64,000 bases of DNA from Brevibacterium sp. CS2 (lineage in GTDB: Bacteria; Actinomycetota; Actinomycetes; Actinomycetales; Brevibacteriaceae). A program made the position numbers and the translations under genes. The notes beneath the pieces were generated by a model, which was not told where the DNA came from, did no database searches, and saw nothing but the letters and a program-made list of their open reading frames with translations. This document shows positions 1 to 7,971 of this stretch, in pieces; position 1 is the stretch's first letter; each line of letters opens with the position of its first letter. Location of the stretch: assembly GCF_005280295.1 (NCBI RefSeq), contig NZ_CP040020.1:1178001-1242000 (forward strand), in the 5' to 3' direction.

Positions 1-17
1 AACACGGGATGCCCCCC

Positions 18-44
18 CCTGCGCCTCAGTCGCTGTAGTCGACG
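18..44. repeat. Left copy of 27-bp direct repeat (xthA 3'-end sequence)
   Basis: These 27 bases match 1338-1364 at 26 of 27 positions; the difference is T30 against C1350. The right copy contains the last codons and the stop codon of xthA. This left copy is detached from any xthA reading frame and lies just beyond the 3' end of the fic gene. The two copies bracket the fic gene like the core sites of an integrated element or the scar of a tandem duplication. Confidence 0.75.
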
Positions 45-91
45 GTTGACGGAGAGCGCGACTCACCAGTGCGCCGATTCCGTTCCTGCGA

Positions 92-1258
92 TCATTCGTC
101 TCCACTGATGGCGTCCCAGATCTCAGGGGCTACCCATCGTTCCTTTCCGCCACGGCCCCATCTGCCTTCGGATCTCAGCCACCCTTCGGCCTCGGCTGCT
201 CTGATGGCCGTCGACGCGGTCGGTTGGCTGACGTTGAGCTCCCGCCTCACGCTCTCCACGGTGACCAGGGGGTTGCGGAAGATGATTTCGACGAGATGCG
301 TCAATGCAGTCCTTTCGTTCCTGCGCGTGACAGCTTCTCGATACCGCTCCCGTGTGGAGATCAAGTGCTGCAGTCTGCGGGATGACGCGTCGGAGCGCAC
401 TTCGATGGCCCGGGCGAAGAACTGCACCCATTCGTCGATCTCACCGCGTTCTCTCACCGCCTGGAGCCGGTCGTAGTACTCGCGTCGGTGGGCTTCGAAG
501 TATCCGGACACGTTGAGAGTGGGATGAGGCAGGATCCCGTCGCTGATGAAGCCGAAGAGTATGAGCAATCGGCCGATGCGGCCATTTCCATCGAGATACG
601 GGTGAATGGTCTCGAACTGGTAGTGGAGAAGCGCGCTCTTGAGGACGGGCGCCATGGCGTGGTCGCCATTGGCGAATCGTTCCCAGTCGGTCAGGGCTTC
701 GGGCAGATACTCATTGTGGGGCGGAATGAAAGCGGCTGTTCGGGGAGTGGCGTCTGCTGCCCCGATCCAGACCGGCGATCGGCGAGCCTCCCCGGGACTC
801 TTCTCTTCCCCGCGAACGCCTGTCATCAGCACTTCATGCAGTCGATTGATGAAGCGTTGCGTCAGTGGCAGATCGGGCAGGAGCTCGACACCGAGCCTCA
901 TCGCAGCCAGATAGTTCTGGACTTCCTGGAGGTCCGGATCCACTGCAGACGAATCGGATATCGCTTCAGCAGAGAGAACATCACTGAGCGAAGCCTGGGT
1001 TCCCTCGATTCGAGAGCTCGACACGGCTTCCTGTGCCATCGACGGGGCCAGGAAGAGCGAAGGGTCCGGAACGATCAGACTCGCTCCCCCGAGCTTCCCC
1101 AGTGCCAGGCTCGCGCGGGAGAGTGCATCATTGGTCTCCTGTCGCAGAGATATCGAACGCGGAATCGGCGCCGGTCTGAAGAACGGGTGGTCCCACGCGA
1201 GCAGGGGGTCGGTGATGACGGTGCCGAACACGGAACTTACAAATCTGGCAGGGTCCAC
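92..1258 (-). CDS. Fic family protein (predicted AMPylase) with C-terminal winged helix
   Basis: Fic enzymes transfer AMP or a related nucleotide moiety to hydroxyl groups of target proteins. The 388-residue protein has the catalytic motif HPYLDGNGRIGR at about residues 219-230, with the His, the phosphate-binding GNGR and the final Arg all present. A matching inhibitory motif SSRIEG at about 81-86 fits a class II, N-terminally self-inhibited Fic protein. The last roughly 70 residues look like a winged-helix DNA-binding domain (LNVSQPTASTAIRAAE), common in Fic proteins that control their own expression. The start is a GTG without a clear ribosome-binding site, so the N-terminus is uncertain. 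The gene is visibly less GC-rich than xthA next door and sits between direct repeats, which suggests acquisition. No antitoxin partner is seen. The target is unknown. Confidence 0.9.
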   Translation of the reverse strand: MDPARFVSSVFGTVITDPLLAWDHPFFRPAPIPRSISLRQETNDALSRASLALGKLGGASLIVPDPSLFLAPSMAQEAVSSSRIEGTQASLSDVLSAEAISDSSAVDPDLQEVQNYLAAMRLGVELLPDLPLTQRFINRLHEVLMTGVRGEEKSPGEARRSPVWIGAADATPRTAAFIPPHNEYLPEALTDWERFANGDHAMAPVLKSALLHYQFETIHPYLDGNGRIGRLLILFGFISDGILPHPTLNVSGYFEAHRREYYDRLQAVRERGEIDEWVQFFARAIEVRSDASSRRLQHLISTRERYREAVTRRNERTALTHLVEIIFRNPLVTVESVRRELNVSQPTASTAIRAAEAEGWLRSEGRWGRGGKERWVAPEIWDAISGDE

Positions 1259-1337
1259 TGGATGATCTTATAAGAAACGCGGCCAGAATTTTTAAGTTTG
1301 TCGGATGAGGGGTCAGATCAGGGCGATTCGGAGGACG

Positions 1338-1364
1338 CCTGCGCCTCAGCCGCTGTAGTCGACG
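1338..1364. repeat. Right copy of 27-bp direct repeat (in situ xthA 3' end)
   Basis: This copy holds the genuine end of xthA: its stop codon is the TCA at 1346-1348 read on the minus strand. It is the partner of 18-44, and the 1.3 kb between the copies carries only the fic gene and an AT-rich stretch at about 1265-1300. Confidence 0.75.
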
Positions 1365-2137
1365 ACCACCGGTGCGTGGTCGGAGGCACCCTTGCCCTTG
1401 CGCTCCTCGCGGTCGACGAACGCATCCTCGGCCCGCTCGGCCAGAGCCGGCGAGGCGAGCTGGAAGTCGATGCGCATCCCCTGCTTCTTGGGGAACCGCA
1501 GCTTCTGGTAGTCCCAGAACGTGTAGACGCCCGGTCCCGGGGTGAAGGGTCGGGCGACGTCCGTGAGGCCGGCGTCGAGGAGCGCGGCGAACGCCGTGCG
1601 CTCCGGCTCCGAGACGTGGGTGGCGCCGTCGAACTCGGCCATGTCCCAGACGTCGTCGTCCTCCGGTGCGACATTGAAGTCCCCGCACAGCACCAGCCGG
1701 GTGCCGGCGTCCGCGGCGAGCGTCCGGGAGACCTCCGCGCGGAGCGCCTCGAGCCAGGCGAGCTTGTAGGTGTAGTGCGGGTGGTCGAGTTCGCGGCCGT
1801 TCGGCACGTAGAGCGAGTGGACCCGCACCCCGCCGCAGTCGGCGCTGATCGCGCGGGCCTCGACATCGTCCTGGTCGCCGAAGCCCGGGACGTCGGGGAA
1901 GCCGATCTCGACATCCGCGAGCCCCACCCGGCTGGCGATGGCGACGCCGTTCCACTGGTTGAGCCCGTGGAAGGCGACCTCGTAGCCGCGCTCGGAGAAG
2001 ACCTGGGCGGGGAACTGGTCGTCGCGGCACTTGAGCTCCTGGATCGCCAGCACGTCCGCGTCCGAGCGGTCGAGCCATGCTCCGATCCGCTCCGCCCGGG
2101 CCCGGATCGAGTTCACATTCCACGTCGCGATTCGCAT
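1346..2137 (-). CDS. xthA: Exodeoxyribonuclease III
   Basis: ExoIII removes nucleotides from DNA 3' ends and cuts at abasic sites during base excision repair. The start at 2137 gives 263 residues, the usual family length, and begins with the canonical MRIATWNVNSIRAR. The reading frame stays open for 95 codons upstream but that part has no family resemblance. Metal-binding Glu34 lies in AIQELK, the catalytic GDFNVAP motif is near residue 150, and the terminal SDHAPVV motif with the catalytic His is present. The fold is endonuclease/exonuclease/phosphatase. The gene stands alone, and its last 27 bases are duplicated at the left edge of the window. Confidence 0.95.
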   Translation of the reverse strand: MRIATWNVNSIRARAERIGAWLDRSDADVLAIQELKCRDDQFPAQVFSERGYEVAFHGLNQWNGVAIASRVGLADVEIGFPDVPGFGDQDDVEARAISADCGGVRVHSLYVPNGRELDHPHYTYKLAWLEALRAEVSRTLAADAGTRLVLCGDFNVAPEDDDVWDMAEFDGATHVSEPERTAFAALLDAGLTDVARPFTPGPGVYTFWDYQKLRFPKKQGMRIDFQLASPALAERAEDAFVDREERKGKGASDHAPVVVDYSG

Positions 2138-2303
2138 GCCCCCACTGTATTCGACGCCTCGGACACGGGGCCGGGGCCTGAGCGCATGGACACCGGAACG
2201 GGCCGGACCCGGAGCGCACTGCCTGGGGATCAGGGTCGAGCCCCGGGCGTTCCGGCCCGGAGCGAGGCCGGAGTTTCGCGGGCGCCGCGTCAGCGGCCCG
2301 CCG

Positions 2304-2309
2304 TAGGGT
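2304..2309 (+). promoter_or_regulatory. -10 box TAGGGT, leaderless start for the SDR gene
   Basis: TAGGGT matches the actinobacterial TANNNT -10 pattern and ends 6 nt before the ATG at 2316. Transcription would therefore begin at or next to the start codon. The same spacing is seen at pyrE. No clear -35 is visible. Confidence 0.45.
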
Positions 2310-2315
2310 GATCCC

Positions 2316-3185
2316 ATGGACCGTTCGCCCCACTCCCGCACCTCCGACGCCGTCTCCCACCCCGGCCGCGCCGCGCATGCCCCGGAGGGCCCCGTGCCCG
2401 TCGCCCTCGTCACCGGGGCCACGAGCGGGATCGGGCTGGAGTTCGCGCGGGCGCTCGCGGCCGACGGCTATCACCTGGTGCTCGTCGCCCGCACTCTCGC
2501 CCGGCTGGAGGAGACCGCCGAGGTGCTCGAGGACGAGTACGGCGTCCCGGTGCGAGTGCTCACCGCAGACCTCGCCGCCGAATCGGGGATCCGTACCGTC
2601 ACCGGCTTCCTCGACCGCGAACGGGTCGACGTCGTGGTCAACAATGCCGGCTACGGGCTCAAGCACTCGGTGCTCCGCACGGGCCCCGCAGACCTCGTCG
2701 CGCTCGACCGGGTGCTCAACTCCGCCGTCCAGCAGATCTCCTGGCACGCCGCTCACCGGATGATCGAACGGGGTCGCGGCGGGATCGTCAACGTCGTGTC
2801 GATGGCCGCTCTCACCACCATGGGTGCCTACGCCGCAGCGAAGTCCGCCGCCCTCGTATTCACCGAGAACCTCGCCGCGGAGCTCGCCGACACCCCGGTC
2901 ACGGCGACCGCGGTGCTGCCCGGGTTCGTGCGCACGGAGTTCCACGACCGGATGCGCGTGGACATGTCGACGATGCCGGCCATCGCCTGGGTCGCAGCGC
3001 ACCAGGTCGCCCGGGAGGGGCTGGCGGATGCGCGCGCCGGGAAGGCGGTGTCCGTGCCGGGCCTGCAGTACAAGCTCGCCTACCTCCTCGCGCAGGCCGT
3101 GCCTCGGCCGCTGCTGCGAGGCCTGAGCAATGGATTCCGATTCCGCCGTCTGCGCCGCCCGGCCCGGCCCGGACCGCACTCCTGA
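2316..3185 (+). CDS. Short-chain dehydrogenase/reductase
   Basis: Classical SDR oxidoreductase of 289 residues. The cofactor-binding motif TGATSGIG is at residues 33-40, NNAG is near residue 110, and the catalytic Ser and YAAAK (YxxxK) are near 160-175. About 27 residues rich in Pro, His and Arg precede the Rossmann fold, longer than typical, but the ATG is preceded by a well-placed -10 box and is the most likely start. The substrate cannot be told from sequence. Family members of this DltE/YqjQ-like type reduce or oxidise alcohols with NADP(H). The gene is separated from pyrE by a strong hairpin, so it is probably its own transcription unit. Confidence 0.88.
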   Translation: MDRSPHSRTSDAVSHPGRAAHAPEGPVPVALVTGATSGIGLEFARALAADGYHLVLVARTLARLEETAEVLEDEYGVPVRVLTADLAAESGIRTVTGFLDRERVDVVVNNAGYGLKHSVLRTGPADLVALDRVLNSAVQQISWHAAHRMIERGRGGIVNVVSMAALTTMGAYAAAKSAALVFTENLAAELADTPVTATAVLPGFVRTEFHDRMRVDMSTMPAIAWVAAHQVAREGLADARAGKAVSVPGLQYKLAYLLAQAVPRPLLRGLSNGFRFRRLRRPARPGPHS

Positions 3186-3534
3186 ACGGGCCGCACCCGC
3201 TGCGGGGGCCGTCCGAGTCCGATCGGGCGGCGCGGCGTGCCCGGGCGCAGTGACGAGGTGTGGACATCTGACAGTACTCGCGAGTAGCGGCGGCTCTACT
3301 CCACAGTAGGTCTGACCTGCGCCGACGCCCGGAGCGCCCGGGTGATGCCTGTGACCCGCACGAATTCGCGCTTGTCTATGCTTTTTGTGAGAAGACTGAG
3401 AGTAATCGAGCAAAGTGAACGCCCGGTTTACAGCCGTCGGAATCCTGTGGTCAAATGGAACCATTCGTCCGGTGGGGATCGGACGAATGAAACGGACGTA
3501 TGGGGATGCGTCCGGGTACTCGAGGGGAGTGCTG

Positions 3535-3578
3535 CAGAAGTCCCGGGATGTCGCGGTCTCCGCGCCCCGGGACTTCTG
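3535..3578. terminator. Hairpin of the AAGTCCC/GGGACTT family
   Basis: Arms at 3535-3547 and 3566-3578 are perfect 13-bp complements (CAGAAGTCCCGGG and its reverse complement) around an 18-nt loop. No long T run follows, so it may act as a bidirectional or factor-assisted terminator, or as a small intergenic repeat. Hairpins with the same core occur at 47803-47842 and 56374-56427. Confidence 0.6.
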
Positions 3579-3612
3579 TATTCACCACTCCGGCACCGGC
3601 GCCCCGTCGCCG

Positions 3613-3618
3613 TAGACT
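3613..3618 (+). promoter_or_regulatory. -10 box TAGACT, leaderless start for pyrE
   Basis: TAGACT ends 6 nt before the pyrE ATG at 3625, which predicts a leaderless mRNA. The longer string GTAGACTGG is shared with the purA promoter region (46408 on) and, with one change, with the region before the polysaccharide exporter (40530 on). Confidence 0.5.
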
Positions 3619-3624
3619 GGGGCC

Positions 3625-4197
3625 ATGTCTGAGACCTCTGCCGCGGATGCGCGCACCCAGCTCCTCGCCCTCATCGACGAACTCGCCGTGGTCCGCGGCC
3701 GCGTCACGCTGTCCTCCGGCAAGGAGGCCGACTACTACCTCGATCTGCGCAGGGTCACACTCGACCACCGGTCCGCCCCGCTCATCGGCGACGTCGTGCT
3801 CGACCTGCTCGAGCGCGAGGGCTACCTCGACCGCGTCGACGCGGTCGGCGGCCTGACCATGGGAGCGGACCCGGTCGGCACCGCGGTCATGCACCGCTCC
3901 GTGGTGCGCGGCACCCCGCTCGACACCTTCGTCGTCCGCAAGGAGGCCAAGGCCCACGGCATGGGCCGGCGCGTCGAGGGCCCCGATGTCGCCGGGCGCC
4001 GAGTCATCGCCGTCGAGGACACCTCGACCACGGGCGGCTCCGTGCTCACCGCCGTCGAGGCGCTGCGCGAAGCCGGGGCCGAGGTCGTCGCGGTCGCCGT
4101 CGTGATGGATCGCAACACCGGAGCGAAGCAGCGGGTCGAGGCGGCCGGCCTGCCCTACCTCACCGCCCTCACCACCGCGGACCTCGGCCTCGACTAG
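3625..4197 (+). CDS. pyrE: Orotate phosphoribosyltransferase
   Basis: PyrE joins orotate to PRPP to make OMP, the fifth step of UMP synthesis. The 190-residue protein is a normal length. It has the PRPP-binding signature VIAVEDTSTTGGS at about residues 130-142 and the N-terminal FxLxSGxxxxxY-type segment (VTLSSGKEADYYLDLR). No ribosome-binding site precedes the ATG, in line with leaderless initiation from the TAGACT box. In many actinobacteria pyrE lies near a SpoU methylase and fba, and that order is kept here with insertions. Confidence 0.95.
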   Translation: MSETSAADARTQLLALIDELAVVRGRVTLSSGKEADYYLDLRRVTLDHRSAPLIGDVVLDLLEREGYLDRVDAVGGLTMGADPVGTAVMHRSVVRGTPLDTFVVRKEAKAHGMGRRVEGPDVAGRRVIAVEDTSTTGGSVLTAVEALREAGAEVVAVAVVMDRNTGAKQRVEAAGLPYLTALTTADLGLD

Positions 4198-4438
4198 ATC
4201 CGCTCCACGCCCCGGCTAGGCCCCCGATTCCAGCCCCCCAGGCCCCGGCGAAGCTGCGGGGCGCCCCAGGGCCTCCTCGGCACCCCGGCACACCCCGCGC
4301 GGCGACTGGGAATTGTCCGGATAACGAACGCCGGGCCGCCCCTCGGTTTGTGGCATGTCCCACCCTCGGGACACACTTGTCTCTGCGCACCCATCGGTCT
4401 GACGCGTGCGCACCCCTGGCGGAACAGAAGGACGATCA

Positions 4439-5323
4439 GTGCTCACACTCACAGGAATCACGCTCAAGTCGGGTCGCAAGACCTGGCTCAAGGACGTGTC
4501 ATTCACCGCGAAGGCCCGCCGGATCACCGGCGTCGTCGGCCCCCGCGGCTCCGGCAAGACCGAGCTCACCCGCATCATCATGGGCCTCATCGAACCGGAC
4601 TCCGGGACCATCACCCTCGAGGGCCACGAGCTCGGGTTCGGCGACCGCCAGAACTTCGGCTACCTGCCCAGCGAGCGCGGCGGCTACCCGAACATGAAGG
4701 TGCTCGAGCAGATCGTCTTCTTCGCCCGCCTCCACGGGATGACCATGGGCGCGGCCGAGCGCAACGCCGTCACCCTGCTCTCCCGCCTCGATCTGTCCGA
4801 CCGCGCCTATGCGCCGCTGTCGCATCTCTCCGGCACCGAGGTCGCGCGCGTCGACATCGCCGCGATCCTCGCCGCCGACCCGGACGTCGTCGTCCTCGAC
4901 GAGCCGTTCGACGGACTCGACGCCGCGAGCTCGGAGAAGGTGTTCGAGCTCCTGCGCGACCACGCCGACTCCGGTGTGCCGATCGTGTTCACCTCCGACA
5001 GCTGGGAGCTGACCCAGGCCGCCGCGGACGACATCATCGTGCTCTCGCACGGCACGATCGCCGGTGAGGGCACCCTGACCGAGCTCCGCGCCGACCACCG
5101 CAGCTACCGCGCCGATTTCGCCGACGAGGCCTCGGCCACCGCCGCCGAGGCGCACCTCACCGCGAGCCCGGGCGTCGCCACCGCCGCGCGCACAGGCGAT
5201 TCCGTCGCCTTCGAGGCGAACGACGTCGACGCCGCCGGGGCCGCCGTCACCGGACTGAGCGGTCTGCGCGGCTTCACCACCGTCGAGCCCAGCCTCGCCG
5301 AACTGTTCAAGGAGAAGGTGTGA
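4439..5323 (+). CDS. ABC transporter ATP-binding protein (NatA-like)
   Basis: This is the nucleotide-binding subunit of a two-gene exporter. Within 294 residues it shows Walker A GPRGSGKT near residues 33-40, Walker B VVVLDEPFDGL, and a C-terminal accessory domain of the DUF4162 type that ends in EPSLAELFKEKV. The ABC signature is degenerate: HLSGTEVARV replaces LSGGQ, which may lower ATPase activity or change dimer control. The GTG at 4439 is chosen because AGAAGGA stands just upstream; an in-frame ATG at 4406 has no such site. The stop overlaps the permease start in TGATG, so translation is coupled. The substrate is unknown. Confidence 0.88.
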   Translation: MLTLTGITLKSGRKTWLKDVSFTAKARRITGVVGPRGSGKTELTRIIMGLIEPDSGTITLEGHELGFGDRQNFGYLPSERGGYPNMKVLEQIVFFARLHGMTMGAAERNAVTLLSRLDLSDRAYAPLSHLSGTEVARVDIAAILAADPDVVVLDEPFDGLDAASSEKVFELLRDHADSGVPIVFTSDSWELTQAAADDIIVLSHGTIAGEGTLTELRADHRSYRADFADEASATAAEAHLTASPGVATAARTGDSVAFEANDVDAAGAAVTGLSGLRGFTTVEPSLAELFKEKV

Positions 5324-7152
5324 TGACGAATCCCAAGGACACCGGCGCCAACGGGCCGAAGCGCGACCTGTCCTCCGACCTCGGGAACCTCGAGGACGAC
5401 GAATTCCTGGTCGAGGACGAGACCACGACGACCGAGGACGAGACCACGACGACCGAGGACGACGCCGTCGACCCGCAGGATCCCGCCACCGACGATCCCG
5501 ATGACGATGAACTCGCCGACGACGATCTCGACGCGGATGCGGCCGACGAGGAGATCGAGGTCGCGACGATCGATGATGACGACGAGGTGCCCTACGAGCT
5601 GCGGGAGGACCGGCAGGACCCGGCGACCGAGCCGCGCACCGGCCTCGTCTCCGAGTTCCGTGACCTCACCGGTCGCCAGGCGGCCTGGCTCGTCTCCAAC
5701 CGGGAGACGACCACCGCCTCCCGCAGCCCCCTGTTCTACGTCACCGCCCTCGCCATCGGGCTCGCCGTGCTCGCCGCCCTCGTCATCGGGCTCGGCAACG
5801 CGGACTCGACGAGCGACGGCTCCGACACCGCGGTCGCGGTCGTCGGGATCGGTGAGCAGGCCCCGCTGTTCGAGCAGCAGCTCGGCATGACGGTCCTCGA
5901 CGCGGAGAGCGTCGAGGTCGCCCAGGAGATGGTGCGCAACGGCGAGGCCGACGCCGCGCTCATCCCCGATGTGACGGGCCAGGGCAACGACACGATCGTC
6001 GCGCTCAACAGCGAGCCGACCGCCGTGCTCGACAAGTTCGCCCCGCAGATGCCGGTGACCTACCTCGAGCCCCCGGCGGTCAACACCGAGGCCGCGAAGG
6101 CGCTCGGCTGGGGCCTGGCGTTCCTCCTCATCGCCTCGGTGATGACCCTCGGCGCGCTGCTCTACTCGAACATGCGGGTCGAGAAGCGCAATCGCATCGC
6201 GGAGATCATCGCCGCCACCATCCCGGCGAAGTCCGCGGCCTGGGGCCGGGTGTACGGCCTCACGCTGCTGTCGCTGGGGTACCTCGCGATCGCCGTCGGC
6301 GTGCTCCTGCTCGGACTCTCGATCGCCTCGCGCACCTCGCTCGCGGTGTCGATGATGCCGGGACTCGGCTGGTTCGCCGGCCTGTTCCTGCTCGCTCACC
6401 TCCTGTTCCTGTCGCTGTACCTGTGGGCCGCGACCGCCGCCAAGCGCCGCGGCCGCCAGGTGGGCGCAGGACTCACCGTGATCCTCGTGCTCGGCGGGGC
6501 GCTTGCGCCGCTGTTCTTCCTCAACAACTTCGAGGCGCTCAAGTGGATGTCGTGGATCCCGTTCACCGCTCCGGTGGCGACCCCGCTGCGCTACTTCGCC
6601 TCCCAGGCCGAGTGGTGGGAGGGTCTGATCGCGCTCGGCTCGGTGCTCGTCGCCGCACTCATCGCGTTCGCCCTCGCCTCCGCCGCCTACCGCCGCAACC
6701 TCCTGCGCGGCTCCGGTCGCACCGGTAAGACCGCGAAGGTCAAGGGGGATCGGAGCAAGGGCGCCGAGACCGAGGACGGCGACGACGACGCCGCGGAGAC
6801 GAGCACGAAGGACGCGAAGTCGTCGAAGGGCGCGAAAGCTGCCACGGGCGCGAAGTCCGCGAAGTCCGGGAAGTCCGGGAAGTCGACGACCGCTGGCAGG
6901 TCCGAGGACGTCGATGGCGCGGACCTCGATGACGCGGACGTCGAGGATTCCGACCCGGACGAGGATGCCGCGGAGGAGTCCACGGCCACGACCGCGAAGT
7001 CGACCGGGAAGTCGACCGGGAAGCCCGCTCCGGCGACGAAGGCCGCGAAGACCGCGACCGGGAAGTCCGCGGCGAAGCCGGGTACCGCCGGGAAGTCCGG
7101 GAAAGCCGGCTCCTCGGCCGCCTCGAAGCGGAAGAAGCCGGGCGCTCGGTGA
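5323..7152 (+). CDS. ABC-2 type permease with acidic N-terminal and Lys-rich C-terminal tails
   Basis: Membrane partner of the preceding ATPase, 609 residues from the ATG at 5323 (a GTG at 5320 is also in frame). A GGAG site lies 8 nt upstream. About 110 N-terminal residues are very acidic (runs of Glu, Asp and Thr) and include a 7-residue repeat encoded by a 21-bp tandem repeat. About six membrane spans follow, one near 135-158 (FYVTALAIGLAVLAALVIGL) and the rest from about 260 to 460, with an extracytoplasmic loop between the first and second as in NatB-like exporters. The last 150 residues are hydrophilic and rich in Lys, Ser, Gly and Ala (KSGKSGKS). Both tails should face the cytoplasm. 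It shares an overlapping GTGA with the SpoU gene. Confidence 0.82.
   Translation: MTNPKDTGANGPKRDLSSDLGNLEDDEFLVEDETTTTEDETTTTEDDAVDPQDPATDDPDDDELADDDLDADAADEEIEVATIDDDDEVPYELREDRQDPATEPRTGLVSEFRDLTGRQAAWLVSNRETTTASRSPLFYVTALAIGLAVLAALVIGLGNADSTSDGSDTAVAVVGIGEQAPLFEQQLGMTVLDAESVEVAQEMVRNGEADAALIPDVTGQGNDTIVALNSEPTAVLDKFAPQMPVTYLEPPAVNTEAAKALGWGLAFLLIASVMTLGALLYSNMRVEKRNRIAEIIAATIPAKSAAWGRVYGLTLLSLGYLAIAVGVLLLGLSIASRTSLAVSMMPGLGWFAGLFLLAHLLFLSLYLWAATAAKRRGRQVGAGLTVILVLGGALAPLFFLNNFEALKWMSWIPFTAPVATPLRYFASQAEWWEGLIALGSVLVAALIAFALASAAYRRNLLRGSGRTGKTAKVKGDRSKGAETEDGDDDAAETSTKDAKSSKGAKAATGAKSAKSGKSGKSTTAGRSEDVDGADLDDADVEDSDPDEDAAEESTATTAKSTGKSTGKPAPATKAAKTATGKSAAKPGTAGKSGKAGSSAASKRKKPGAR
5413..5460 (+). 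repeat. 21-bp tandem repeat in permease gene
   Basis: Two full 21-bp units at 5413-5433 and 5434-5454 plus the start of a third encode a repeated EDETTTT segment in the acidic tail. Such repeats can change copy number without shifting the frame. Confidence 0.8.
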
Positions 7153-7844
7153 CCGAGCAGCACCAGGACGACGGGCAGGCGGGCTCAGCAGAGCGCCTGC
7201 CCGTCGGCGTCGGACCGTGGGAGGGCCCGCTGCCGGCAGGCGACCACTGGGACCCGGAGCTGCTCGCCGCCGGTGACCGCCGCAACGTCGTCGACCGATA
7301 CCGCTACTGGACGCTCGAGGCGATCGTCGCCGACCTCGACCGGTCCCGCCACTCGTTCCACGTCGCCGTGGAGAACTGGCAGCACGACCTCAACATCGGG
7401 TCCGTGGTGCGCACCGCCAATGCCTTCAACGCCGCCGCCGTCCACATCGTCGGCCGGAAGCGGTGGAACCGCCGCGGGGCCATGGTCACCGACCGCTATC
7501 AGCACATCCACCACCACCCCGACGCCGCGGCGCTCGCCGCCTGGTGCGCCGAGCGCGGACTGAGCCTCATCGGCGTGGACAACTTCCCCGACTCGGTGCC
7601 GCTGGAGACCTTTGAGCTGCCCGAGGCGTGCATGCTCCTCTTCGGCCAGGAGGGCCCCGGCCTCACCGACGCCGCGCACGCCGCGTGCGATGCCGTGCTC
7701 TCGATCGAGCAGTACGGGTCCACGCGGTCGATGAATGCCGCCGCGGCCGCCGCGATCGCGATGCACGCCTGGATCCGCCGGCACGCCTTTGGCCAGCTCG
7801 CCGCCGGGGCCCCGGGCCGGGACCCGGCGCCCGAGCGCCGGTGA
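7149..7844 (+). CDS. SpoU/TrmH family RNA 2'-O-methyltransferase
   Basis: A SPOUT-class enzyme that transfers a methyl group from SAM to a ribose 2'-OH in tRNA or rRNA. The 231-residue protein carries the three family motifs: NIGSVVRTANAF near residue 91, LLFGQEGPGL near 160, and the knot-forming IEQYGSTRSMNAAAAAAI near 180. The GTG start overlaps the permease stop codon (GTGA), so the gene is translationally coupled to the ABC exporter, though no functional link is evident. Homologues near pyrE and fba are common in actinobacteria. The exact RNA target cannot be deduced. Confidence 0.92.
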   Translation: MTEQHQDDGQAGSAERLPVGVGPWEGPLPAGDHWDPELLAAGDRRNVVDRYRYWTLEAIVADLDRSRHSFHVAVENWQHDLNIGSVVRTANAFNAAAVHIVGRKRWNRRGAMVTDRYQHIHHHPDAAALAAWCAERGLSLIGVDNFPDSVPLETFELPEACMLLFGQEGPGLTDAAHAACDAVLSIEQYGSTRSMNAAAAAAIAMHAWIRRHAFGQLAAGAPGRDPAPERR

Positions 7845-7971
7845 GCCCGCACCTCGGGCACGGGGACGGCAGGACCGGGGAGTCCGCTGCCCACGGGCCG
7901 GCCCGGCAGTGGCGCGGGAGGCCGCCTGCCGCATAGGTTTGAGCCAGCACTCATCGTCGAAAGGCTCGGCC

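Larger units (their letters stand above)
3186..3624. other. Intergenic region between SDR gene and pyrE
   Basis: No coding sequence is evident in these 439 bases. The middle part (about 3355-3450) is distinctly more AT-rich than its surroundings. A long hairpin lies at 3535-3578 and the pyrE -10 box at 3613-3618. Confidence 0.6.

Noticed and set aside
1128..3464. Minus-strand open frame of 778 codons over xthA and the SDR gene
   Set aside because: It overlaps three genes in a shadow frame, is dominated by Arg, Gly and Pro, and has no motif.
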